DNA from: Viscum album
Lineage: Eukaryota > Streptophyta > Magnoliopsida > Santalales > Viscaceae
Assembly (NCBI GenBank): GCA_963277665.1
Contig: OY728122.1
Span: 1,546,732,868-1,546,796,867 of the forward strand
Length of the DNA stretch: 64,000 bases
Direction: 5' to 3'
Shown: positions 50,901-62,400 of the stretch, in pieces
How positions within the stretch are numbered: position 1 is the first letter of the stretch
Layout: each line of letters opens with the position of its first letter
Notes under the pieces: generated by a model
Told to the model about the DNA's origin: nothing
The model's input: the letters and a program-made list of their open reading frames with translations, nothing else
Database searches by the model: none
Position numbers and translations under genes: made by a program

Positions 50901-52374
50901 TGGAGTAAATGGGAGGATGTCTCTGGGGAATGACTTTGCAAGGTCAAATTCACACCATAAAACAAAATTATCAAGGACTAAAAACTAGATGGGTAAGGAG
51001 AGAATTGGAAAAGGAAAGCATTCACGTTTTTTAAAACATGAATAAACGACAGGTATAATTCTTACAAATTGTCTTCCCATAAGAATTTCACATTGGCATG
51101 TACCTCTACCAAGATTGGTTGTGTATCACCCCATATATGGCCTATTGTCCTTTCACATGACATGTACATGAATCCTCTTCCCTTTACCAAGTTCACTTAC
51201 ACAGCTATGCCACATGGATCTCCTAAAACTAGACTACATGGCGTGTTAGTGACAGACACAACGTGTAATAGACGAGCTTCACCGACCCATGTTTTTAGTG
51301 ACATGACCAGATACACATATCACACTACACAGTGTGTTCCAGACAGACACTACATTCCCAAAAAAAAATTACACTGAACCGTGTTGTTTGTAACACTGCA
51401 AGATTACAATTATTACACTACACAGAATGTTCAAGACTGACCCGGTGTGTATTACTTATGTTTTTATCGATCCATGTCATTAGTTATAGGGGTTGACACA
51501 TGGTCTAGACAACAGAGCTTGTAAAACTAGTAGATGATGTGTGATGCAAAAAATTCCAATAACTGTGTCCCCGCCCACACTGTCTAAGTCACGATTAGCG
51601 ATTACACGATGTGTACATACAGTACACGGCCTGTACTTAAAAACAGAGTTTCTTGACTAAAAGAAGAACACATGGAGTGTATTCAGCGTTACACAGCTTT
51701 AATTATGGGTTTTTTCTGGATATTAAGTCTCTTAAACTTCTCCTGATCCCATAAAAACACTAAAACGCACATTAAAGTGCACAATTCCGAACTGTGAGGG
51801 CCCATACTCCCTACGAATCAAATATTAGCATCTTATACAAGTCATATAGAAGGAAAACAAGGCAATGATCCATCAAATTATGATCCATGAGGGCCCATAA
51901 AACCTCAAGAACTAATGTTTGGAATTCATTCAAACAAACCCTTTCAAAATAAATACCATATCAAAAACAGGAATTCTATCAAGGCATCTAAAATTACTGC
52001 TACATATCTTGCCAGACATCTATCACAACACCATGAAATTGTAATGCACCCTAAATAGAATGGTAAGAATGCATGATATGCGATTCCATTGATGTTCTTA
52101 TATGATTCATGGATGGAATATGCTCATCTCATCATGTTTCATCAGAAATAGAACCTCAATAAAATCAACAATAACAACAGAAAACATGTGAATCACTCAA
52201 GGTGAAATCAAATCAACTGTAATAATCTCATAACTAGAAAACATGCAATAACAAGGTAGATTGGCTTTTCCATATATGCTGGTTAGGTACTCCTGGGCAC
52301 ATCTTATTACCAAGTACCAATTCCATCATATCCCTATCTATAGGCTCCAAATAGTAAGTTAATGGAAAAGAATT
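50901..52374 (-). other. L2 5' leader between primer site and gag
   Basis: 1.5 kb of untranslated internal sequence. 51130-51680 holds more of the TACAC/GTGTA near-palindromes found in the L2 LTR (for example TACACAGTGTGTT, ACACAACGTGTAA, TACACGATGTGTACA). An open stretch at 51069-51377 on the plus strand runs antisense and shows no domain. Confidence 0.65.
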
Positions 52375-52386
52375 CCTCTGATACCA
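52375..52386 (-). promoter_or_regulatory. Primer-binding site, L2
   Basis: CCTCTGATACCA on the plus strand, three bases from the right LTR; initiator-Met tRNA type in element sense. Confidence 0.92.
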
Positions 52387-53059
52387 CTTTGTAATGTCCC
52401 AATTCTGGATGCCACCCAGAGGCGCCTCGTACCCAGTTGGTCACATTGCCTCAAGTGCATTTCCCCTAATGCTAGAGGATACCGACTACCAGTGAGGGCC
52501 TTGGGTATGATAGTGGATAAACTATGCCCTCATTGGCAGAGTAACACAGCGGAATAGAAACAAATAATAATAAGGTAAATAGTAACAATAACATATAACA
52601 GCAAATAGTGGAACACTGAAAATAATAACCAGCTAGAGATCATATAAAATGATGTGTGATACACATGTCTAAGAATGAATCCAAACATGTCATAATGATG
52701 AAATAAAGAAGAAAATATAATTACAAAAAACATGTAAAACACTCATCAGCATCGAAACCCTAAGATTAGTCCTTGCACTCCAGCACCAAATCAGTCAAGT
52801 AACTGAATTAGAAGGTCACTTGACCTTATCTATACCTAAAACAAGATAATCTATTTGGCCTAAAAGCATAACCCACATAAGGTGTGAGACTAAATCCCAG
52901 TAGGCAGCCACCAAGAGATCTGTGCCTAAATGTCAGTGAATATATATGGCAGGTAATAAGAAAAAGCAGTAGTAAACAAGGATTCACTCAACAGTAAACA
53001 TTCCTACAGTTTCCAATAATTCAAACACCACATATCAAGAAAGAAGATAATAAAAAATA

Positions 53060-53475
53060 GGTAATCCTCTGGGATGTACTCATAGCCTATCCTCTCTGGT
53101 CCTACCTAGAAATTTCAAGCAACCTTCTGGGAAGTACACACAATCTAACACATATGGTTCATCTTTTTTAAAGGCTCTATGAAGAAGCACTCTACGTCAA
53201 TTCAACTTATAGCCATGAATGATTGAAGACTCTCTGAGGAAGAACTCACCGTCAATTCCCTCTATAGTCTTTTAATGGAAACTACATGCACTTAGAGTAA
53301 GAACTCAATGTCAATTCCTCATGTGGCCTTGTAACATCACTATAGACACTCTGAGGGAGCACCCAATGTCAATCCCCCTATTTTCTTGCAGCGTGATAAA
53401 ATAATAACAAGCACTCTGGAGAAGCCCTTACATCTTATCTCCATATGGTCCACTACACCAGTTTCTCATGGCCCT
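53060..53475. repeat. About 58-bp tandem repeat array in L2 5' LTR
   Basis: Counterpart of 22625-23040, with units such as ACTCTGAGGGAGCACCCAAT followed by GTCAATCCCCCTA. Confidence 0.8.
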
Positions 53476-54159
53476 GTGTAATTCAAAAAATCATTGCAAT
53501 GAAAATCGGATAATGTAAACCTCAATAACTACTTGGATAACCAGTCTATAGAATTATAACATGTCAAATAAACAAAATAACTCCATCCCAATAATACTTG
53601 GAATGGAATTTAAGCAGCAGCCTAAAAGGTAAACTAGACCAAACGGTCAAAACAAGTAAACATGGGGAAAACATCCAATGCATTGTAATTAACACTATTA
53701 AGATTAAATTTACCTATAATCTTGCATACAAGCATAACAGGTGACTAACAGGCTAAAACAGTAAACATGTTATACCACATTCAAGGGTATTAGTCAATTA
53801 TGCACATATACTCACATACATTCGATGTAAAGGCACAAACCACCTACCTCAGGGTTGTAGGATCAAAATATGTGAAATATAGGCCTTGAATCACCCAAGA
53901 ACAGCGTATATCTATAAAAAATTAAAACATTGCTCAACATATGATAACTTGAGAATGAGGAGGAATGAGGAAACGAAGATCTAGAAGAATTAAAGTCTTA
54001 TCGAGGCAATACCAATGAAATATTTGGTGGTCGAATCAGAGAACTAATGCTCAATCAGGGGCTGAAAGGATGATCATGAATGTATGGGTTCTCTCAGATG
54101 AACATGGTCAAGAAGTTGATGGTTGTATCTATCAAACATGAACACTGAACGTTTAATAA

Positions 54160-54375
54160 AAATAAGAAAGCACACAACGTGTACTTTATTTGTACACAAC
54201 GTGTAATTGCCTTCATTGGCCCCCGCATTAGGCGGTCTCCTAGTCACCACACATGGATGTGTGCATGGTCGTTACATGTCCAGCACCCGACTACCCACGG
54301 TAACCGAGTACACAGTGTATACTAATAATGTACACAATGTGTTTACATAAATTACACAACGTGTGCCTATGAAAT
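54160..54375. repeat. Palindromic GTACAC/GTGTAC array in L2 5' LTR
   Basis: Counterpart of 23700-23935, with words such as CACACAACGTGTACTTT, TGTACACAACGTGTAA and TACACAACGTGTG. Confidence 0.82.
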
Positions 54376-54453
54376 TTCTTGAAACTCCTCTTTTTCTGAA
54401 AAAAACCAGAAAAAAAACATGCCGGAAAAGGAGATTTGGGTTCTTACAATGAC

Positions 54454-54900
54454 CATGAATGGAGCAATGATTTTTTTGGTATGGTGCTTATGGGAGATAT
54501 TTTTAGTATATGAAAGCAAGGATGGACTAATAACCAATATTCAAAATACCTATGCTGGGTAAATCATATATTGTGCACATTTATGCATCTGGAGTGGGAC
54601 TTAGAGCTCTTATACTACAGGATGATAGTGTAGTTGCTTATTGATCCAGGTTGCTGATACCACATGAGAGGAATTACCCTACCAATGATATTGGGTTAGA
54701 AGAAATGGTAAATTCACTAATATTTTGGAAACACTATCTCATGAGTAAAGGGTTTGTGGAATTAATAGACCACATGATCCTCTTGTATATATTTTCTCTA
54801 TGAGACTTGATCCTTCAGTAGATGAGGTGGGATGAGTATCATTATTCTTTCAACTCTTAATTATCTAACAACCAAGGAAAGGGAATTATCATTTCTGATT
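54454..54900 (+). pseudogene. L1 RNase H remnant
   Basis: Reads IVHIYASGVGLRALILQDDSVVAY near 54567-54640 (family FTDASxxGLGAVLxQ...VIAY), with the first catalytic aspartate replaced by tyrosine. RNYPTNDIGLEEM and LISHEX-like fragments follow. It continues L1 pol beyond L2. Confidence 0.75.
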
Positions 54901-55079
54901 ATTTGAGATGAAATACCTAGATATAGGTAGTAAGATATTTTCTTGATGTGAGATGGATAGTGACCCCATTGCATGAATGCATCTGGATGTGTAGGAGCCT
55001 CAATTTTTGGAACCTCTAACTTCAACTTCAATTATATCCATGATTTTAGAACATACTAATACTGAGTAGTTTTATACTC

Positions 55080-56230
55080 TTAAGGGATAAATTTGAGAGA
55101 TAAAATATATAGTGGGGATTCACCACTAGTATAGTCACTTGATAGTGCTAATTGGATTTTTTGTCATGGTTGTGCATTGCTTCGTATAGGTTTACACAAG
55201 TAGTTAATGAGGAGTTTCTTGATTCATGATGGGTGGTTCTTCCTAGTTTAATAAAATAAGTGTTTTTAACTATGTATAAATTACTTGTGTTCAAAAATTA
55301 AGAAGTTGGTAGCAAGATCTGTGGATTTATGATTCACTGGTCAATTATTGAAGGAAAAGAGTCATAGGATAACTAGAATATTATATCCTTTTTCCATTCC
55401 TAAGAATAAATTGGATGATGTAACAATGAATTTTGGGATAGGAATACCTTTGAAAACTAGTAATAATAATGATGATTTGGTTTTGGGGGATTGACTATCG
55501 ATGGTAGCCCACTTACCTCATATTAGGGAAACATTCATAGTTTTTGACCTCGGTAGTCCATACATGTGAGAGGTGGTTCAGTTTCTTGGTGTTCTGAGGA
55601 GATTCATTTTAGACATTGATCCTTATCTCATACTACATTTTTAATAGGGTATGAAAAAGTCTTTGAGATCGTTGGTTCCTTTAAGTACATCTTGACATAA
55701 ATATGTTGGTGGTCCATATTATTGGAGTATCCAGGTTCTGCAGGATATGTTATGATCCTACCATTTGTTTTTTTGCATTTCATGGGTGAAACATGTGTCA
55801 CTCAGGGAGTTTTCTTATAATAATAACACCAAGTCATCAATACAAGTGTCATATTTGGAGGAATTTTAGGGATTTCCATGACTTTTTACACTTTTTTTGA
55901 TGGAGGCACATGAGTTAGCACTTTTTGGGACTAGTCTCATACTAGGGACATCTGAACAGCATGAGATGATTAGAATGTGGATGGTGAATAGGAAAATATG
56001 GTATAGATAATATATTGACCATTAGATATCACCCCTACAAATTATGAATTTTTATCATGTTATATTTTAGGTTTATCCTTGGTTGGAGAAACACCATATT
56101 CAGAAGTTGATAAAACTATTTCCTATGATTTTTAGGCTACTTGAGATAGTTATAAGGGTCAATATAATGGCATAAATTTTATACATTCTACAGTAATACC
56201 ATTCCATGAAAAATTTTTCAATGTGTCATT
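55080..56230 (+). pseudogene. L1 integrase remnant
   Basis: Recognisable pieces in order: DDVTMNFGIGIP near 55417 (family WDEVTMDFVVGLP, aspartate to asparagine), MVAHLPHIRETF near 55503, VVQFLGVLRRFILDIDPYL near 55570 (family SDRDPRF), and REFSYNNNTKSSIQVS near 55807. These keep the family order and spacing but lie in a frame full of stops and shifts. Confidence 0.75.
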
Positions 56231-56310
56231 GCTTTGAATATTTCATCTGGACTCTTACCATTAGATATACATACCTTCTATTGATCTTCTTGTTGCTGTT
56301 TCTTGTAAGG

Positions 56311-57110
56311 ATCACCCCATATAAATTATAGGAAAATGAACCAATACACATTGTTTTGGAAAAAAAACCATGGGTATATGGAAAAAAATACACAATTTTA
56401 TAAAAACTAAGGGTATAGGTATTTGTTTTGTAACTATACCCACTTTTTACCAAAACCATGTGTATTGGCTATAAATTACATCATATACCTCTGATACTTC
56501 AACAACTATCGAGAAAGAGTTCAGTACAAGCCCTATACCCAAGGTTCTGAAAAGATGCGGTTATAGGTCAAACATATATCCTAGATCTTTCCAAATCCAT
56601 GGGTATTGGTGTGGGATAAAAACCTCTACCAAGGGTTTTAAGAAATGTATTTGTTTCCCACATATGTGTGGAAAAAATTATTTTTTGCGAGAATATGAAA
56701 ATTTTGGCGGGAACACCAATGCCCATGGTTTTTCACATTAGACATTTTATATATATATATATATATAAATATGTATATTTTTATATTCATAAGTGATGTA
56801 GGTGAAATGGATAGTCATGGAGTCTCTGAAGAATTGGTCTATGGATTGAATCTTATGATTGGAGATTATTTAAAACCTATACCCACAGATTAAAAACTGT
56901 GGGTATAGGGTTATAACATGGTGGAAAAACCTATTCCTACAATTTTGAAACTGTGTAAATAGTGTTTTTGAACCCTAGTTATAATTTAATGCTATAAAAA
57001 TAGATTGGTTTCCCACAGATTTGAAGACCATTGGTATAGCGAATAACCGTTGATTTAGAGGCTATACCCATGGTTATTAATGGTGGGTATAAGTGAATTA
57101 TCAAGTAGTG
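56311..57110. mobile_element. Degenerate CACTA-like element in L1
   Basis: Separates the L1 integrase from its chromodomain. The right end TTATCAAGTAGTG reads CACTACTTGATAA in reverse, a CACTA-type terminus. The left end is less sure, beginning about CACCCCATATAAA. Inside are about a dozen copies of CTATACCCATGGTTTT-like words in both orientations, including the hairpin CTATACCCACAG...CTGTGGGTATAG (about 56877-56909). This resembles the subterminal repeat design of CACTA elements. No transposase is seen and no clear 3-bp duplication remains. Confidence 0.6.
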
Positions 57111-57119
57111 AAAGGTTGT

Positions 57120-57296
57120 AGGTTGTAGTAGGAAATATCATTCGGGATGTTCAATAGAGTTGGTTCGATTCTTGTTGAAACATGGGAGAGTTCAGGAGGA
57201 GGCTTTTGAGATGGAGTCTGATATGCAAAAAAGTGGCAATAATTATTTGTCGATACCTCATAGTGATTATTGGATATTCTTGAGGAAGAGCTATTA
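57120..57296 (+). pseudogene. L1 chromodomain remnant
   Basis: The frame at 57160-57270 reads VRFLLKHGRVQEEAFEMESDMQ, matching the chromovirus chromodomain (VLWKxxxVEEATWExExDMR). It is displaced from the integrase by the CACTA-like insertion. Confidence 0.85.
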
Positions 57297-57309
57297 TATG
57301 GTGGGGAGG
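57297..57309 (+). promoter_or_regulatory. Polypurine tract, L1
   Basis: TATGGTGGGGAGG, almost identical to the tract of element A, and followed by LTR-like sequence. Confidence 0.8.
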
Positions 57310-59456
57310 TTTCCAGATTCTATATTTTTCAGTTATATATCTCTATGATTTTTTCCTTAAATTTTCATTTGTTTTTGTTTCTATCATGGATCTATTTTTG
57401 TAAATATATATTTGGGTTATAATGAATCATGAGAATAATAGGTGTGGGTATTCATAGAGAGCCTTTATTGGGGAAAGTAACATAATTTTTATGAATGAAT
57501 GTAAGTTTGAATAAATTGATTTTGAGAATAAATATGTTAAGTGTTTCATTGTATCTTGGTATATTGAGAATATTTAAAGGGGGTTCGGGTTGATAAAGTG
57601 AAAATGGGATGAAAACCCATATGCATATCATTGACACCCTATGTAAATAGATTAAACATTGTGTAATGTTCAGTTTTATTAATAAAATTATTCTGAGGAG
57701 ATGGGGTTTTTACCATATCCAATTAAAAATAATTACAGTATGTGTAATTCCACAACTTTCTATATTAATGTTTAATGTGGGTATGATTTTTCATTCTAAC
57801 TAATTTCAACAGTCCCATATCGAACATAGTGACCCTTTTTAGTGACATTTATGTGTCAACTGTCCTTATAGATATCCTTTTTATTTTATGAATCCTTGGA
57901 AAGTTGTTTTGATCACGTTTTTATATCTCTAATTTTTTACTTCAACCATTCTAGTGAAATCCATTGTGCATGTGAATCAGTTTTTTTATCTTGATCTGTT
58001 TTGATCTATGAATCTCTTGGAGATCATCATATCCTTTTTCCTAGCCGGTTTTTCCTATTAGATGAATTTTTTGATCACCAATTTAAGGTAGGGGCACTAA
58101 ATCATAACCCTATGATTTTATAAATGTTTAGTTATGTGACATTGTTATTTTGAATGCATAACATGAACCCTATAAAATTATATAATGAATGGTATTATTC
58201 ATTAGAGACCATTATTTTCAAATGGGTTCTAACCTGCCATATGACATTTTGTTGGGTGAATAAAAAATGAATATAATTGAATTGGCTAATGGATGAAATT
58301 ATCATCATCATAACATGGGTCCTTATTTGTTTTCTTGATATATAATCCCTATGATGTATCTAATTACCTACTCATATGACTTTCAATCAATTGTGATTTT
58401 ATTAAAAGTGGTACATTAAAAATAAATGGAAATTCCCATAATTAACCATTGATATTTATGATGTGATATTGTGATATCTATTCAACATGATAGGACTTGT
58501 GTTCCATTATGAAATTACTAAATATCGGGATTGACCATATAACATGTGAATATATAGGATGTAATTCTAATATTGAGTGGGCTTGGATCAGTCTAATTCA
58601 ATAATGATTATAGAGTGTTGGCTATTCCCAATCCCATATTGTAATGATTACAGTAATTTATACTAGTTTACCCAGATTGATGTGACTATACCATGGTTAT
58701 ATGGTTATAATTTTCATGATAAAAATATATGCTTAGAGATATTATTACAAGAAGATGAAGAAGGTTATTTTACAATGGTTATATGGTTGTTGTCAGAATG
58801 GTCGTAGTACATGCTCGATGATATGTTGAAATAGAGTAGAAGTAGGTTATTGTTTAATTTTCATTATTATTGAATAATAAAACACATATTTATTTCTATA
58901 TTACATACAATTGATATCATAATTTTTAGTTTAGACATGGTGGAGTCTCCCTACATAGTTATTCACACACACTCTTTGATCAGCAGTTTTCTACAAGATG
59001 ATATTTATATATGCATGTTTGGACAAGAGAAATGAACCAAGATATTTAATTCTTTCTTACCATATGCGATTTATTTTGGAGGTGGGATAAATATGGGGTT
59101 TAATACCAGGGAATGTTCTACTATTATTTTGTTCAATACATCTTTTACTCTAATTTTTTATGGAATGATATTTAGTTACATTCCAACATGTGAGTACATT
59201 ATTTCTTTAAAATTATCTGATTATTCACTTGGAACTTATTGACTTTTTCTATTATCTATATACGTTGATTTATTTCATTTCAATGGTCTCTTTAATACAA
59301 CAATTTCACTTCATACAAAGGGTCATTTTCTCACCACTATACATTTGACACCCCTGCTGCTAGTCAGTTGCCTCTAGAATACTTGTAGGTGTGGTTGAGT
59401 TCAAATAACAAACTCTTTTGACCATGTTAGAGAGTGCTAGATCTGTGGACATTATA
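57310..59456 (+). repeat. L1 3' LTR
   Basis: Aligns in blocks with 16621-18811, e.g. GTTAAGTGTTTCATTG... near 57537 and GGTGGGATAAATATGG near 59083. It ends near GGACATTATA, aligning with GATGTTACA of the 5' copy, and is followed by GTTCA. The start is placed just after the purine tract, within a few bases. Confidence 0.72.
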
Positions 59457-59461
59457 GTTCA

Positions 59462-62400
59462 TTTTTAACACTTAATGTAATTCTGGATTCTTGGTTACAC
59501 TATATTACATGAATCACATATCATACCTTTACATTTTATAAAGTTTATATTATTAATTTATCAATACTCATACGATTCACAATTAAAGTTTCTTCATTCA
59601 ATTGGATTCATATTTGGAAAAAATAGATGATTTACCTATATGTATTACATTATAAATATTTTTAAAAAGAGAATCTATTTCATTATCTATAATGGAAAAA
59701 AACAAATAGGTTTCTTTCTGTAACAGACATTACCCAATACCATCATTTCGAATATCATTTTTATCAACCTATATTTGAAGGATTCGTGTATGGAATTGGT
59801 CAAGTAAGACACTAATATAGTCTAATTTTTAATAAAATCTGATACAAAATTTCTTACATTTTAAAAAGGAAATATCATTCTATCATTAAGAAATAAATGA
59901 AAAAATGAAGATATAAATTGGGAAAATATAACCATGAGCTAATTAAATATTTAGAAACATGTATTTAGCATCCAAATCCAATGTCTCAAGAATAATTCAT
60001 GAAATGTGAATCCCTATGTGGATGGAAAGATTATTAAATATAGATATAATATCTTATTTTAGAGGCCCAACATAAAAAATCCCATGAATCAAAACATCCA
60101 AAATAAATAGAAGAATTCAAGGTAAATTCAAGACATCAATAAGATGAAAATTAGAAAAACAAATATCCCATCAATGGAAACATGTGTTTCCAGCTAATGT
60201 GAGTTAATCACCCATATTCAAGATCTCATTACCCACTCTTGAGAAATTACTATTATCCTTCTAACAATACAACAATTGTAAACAGTGGGAAACATTATCT
60301 AATTAAAAATTATGAAAACCCTATACTATGAAACAGTAATTGTTTCTTTGATCGATGGTCACACACCTTACCTTAGTCACACGTCCATATATACAAGAGG
60401 TTAATTACTTGCAGCGATTGCTTATGAGGATACCATGGGGAGACTATAACATCTTTTTAGGGTAGTAATGGCAATTAAAATTATACCCAGTTTCTAAACA
60501 TAGATGAATAAACATCATAGATGGAAAACACAATTTATCGATAAATAAACTACCAATCACAATACCAGAAGAAATAGTGTATGACATACATGTGAAAATT
60601 GATCCCCCAAGAGTGGTGTATATACAAGCAAAACAAAAAGATCATATAAAAATAAGCTAAAATCTCATACCAAACTGATTTATTATCTACCATAGTTCCA
60701 TAATCCATACCCTTTCCATAAATTATACAACTGGAATAAAAAAGTTCTTTTTTTTAATATTCACATACAATTAATAATTGTTTTTCCATGTACCCAATTT
60801 CCATTGTGGTCCTACAAAGGTGTCTGGAATACTTAGTAGGCCACTGAAAACGGTGATCCTAAAATATAAAGTATGATAAAATATTTCAGGGATAGGTGAT
60901 ATATTTAATAAATTAAATACTGAATGTATGTAATGTAAAACATATCCATTACTCGGGATCTATAGTGAGACCCAGGTTTAGTCATATCAGCTCTAACTAT
61001 TGTCAATGAGTCTCTATAAATTTCCATATTAAAGTTCCATCAACTAAAATGACCGAGAATTAATTAACACATATATATATATTTTAATATATATTTAGGA
61101 ATTATAAATTCATTAAGGGGTCATCCCATCATTGAAATAGAATTCTAGATTTCATCCCAAGCTTTTATATCATTAGGAAACACACCAAATCTAGAAACTC
61201 AATATCACATTTGAATAATGTTTTATAACCCATCAACGCATTTCTAGTGATCATTTATCAAGTGGAATTAAGATTAAAATCATGGAATTCACATTTTTCA
61301 AGCACCATGTTGAATCTAGAAACTCATCCCAATATTTTGATGTATCTTATATATAATGAAATATAATGAATTCATACAAGAATTCCCAAAAAATTACACA
61401 AATAAACTATGTATAAACATTTTCAATATATAATATGAATTGTCAATTCCTATTATGAGTCATTAATTTATATCACACATCCCCATTGAAAAATTTGTAT
61501 TTATCAATTCCATAATTATATTTTATCATATTAAAAAAATTAATACCATTTTCCAATTATAATGAATACATTAACACATTTAAAGAGTACCATTTATAAA
61601 AAATGGGTTTATATCAAAATCAATGAATATTTTTATTACATCGTTTTCTATATTCACATTTCCCAACAAAATCCACCCCAATGTGTTCAATTAAATTTTA
61701 TAAAATAGACATTTCTATAACCCATAATAATAACCTTCAACATGATCCGGTATAATATTTATCATATTTTTATTTAATTTCTTAAGGATATAAACTAACA
61801 TCAGAAAACCAATATAATCAATTTTATATGAAACCATCTTCCATGTTCAAGACTTTCATCTTAATTTAATTATTGAAAGAAAATTTAAATTTCATAATCA
61901 TTGATTTAAATCCCAAATATCCTAAAATTTAATAACATGATTACTCCCCTATGGTAATTATGAAAAGAAAGATGAATTAACTCATATTTATATTATTGAT
62001 ATGCTATATTATTTTATTAAATAAACAAGACTCCATTTCACTTCCACTACATCCCCCTTGGACTCACATTTCTAAATTGTATATTTCATGAAATAGGTAA
62101 AATTAAATATAGAAAAAAATAAAAAAACATTCAATTTAAATTATGAAAATATAGAACAAGGATATTATGAATACACACCATATCAATTATATAAAATTTT
62201 GTGACATTGGGTCAGTCCTTGGGACTACCCACCAAGTTCATATATAAAAAATGAAATGTTATCATAGGTTTTGACTTATTATTATATAAAAAAGTAAATA
62301 TTAATATAAATTTTTTAATGTTAAATAGTTTTATATGTAATCTATCATATATTTATAAGATAATTCCAATATACCCTCATAATAATATAAAACTCAACAA

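Larger units (their letters stand above)
21952..54448 (-). mobile_element. L2: minus-strand gypsy chromovirus nested in L1
   Basis: Minus-strand element with both LTRs, a perfect 5-bp target duplication ATGAC (21947-21951 and 54449-54453), a primer site beside the right LTR, and gag and pol remnants reading right to left. L3 interrupts it close to the 3' end of pol at 24082-46444. Stripped of L3 it is about 10.1 kb. Its pol is broken by stops and frameshifts, and the RT active site is changed. It is better preserved than its host L1, as nesting order predicts. Confidence 0.93.
52390..54448 (-). repeat. L2 5' LTR (right copy)
   Basis: 2,059 bp, TGTAATGTCC to GGTTCTTACA on the plus strand, followed by the ATGAC duplication. 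Carries the tandem array (about 53060-53475) and the palindrome array (about 54160-54375). Confidence 0.93.
16621..59456 (+). mobile_element. L1: oldest gypsy element, outer shell of the nest
   Basis: Plus-strand gypsy chromovirus, heavily decayed and interrupted by L2 between RT and RNase H. Left of L2 are a 5' LTR, a primer site, gag and PR/RT remnants. Right of L2 are RNase H, integrase and chromodomain remnants, a purine tract and a 3' LTR. The two LTRs align only in patches. Flanks GTTAA (16616-16620) and GTTCA (59457-59461) are a 4/5 target duplication. Without nested DNA it is about 10.3 kb. The exact 3' LTR boundaries are approximate. Confidence 0.8.

Noticed and set aside
51069..51377. 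102-codon plus-strand open frame
   Set aside because: Antisense in the L2 leader, built from the TACAC/GTGTA repeats. No domain.
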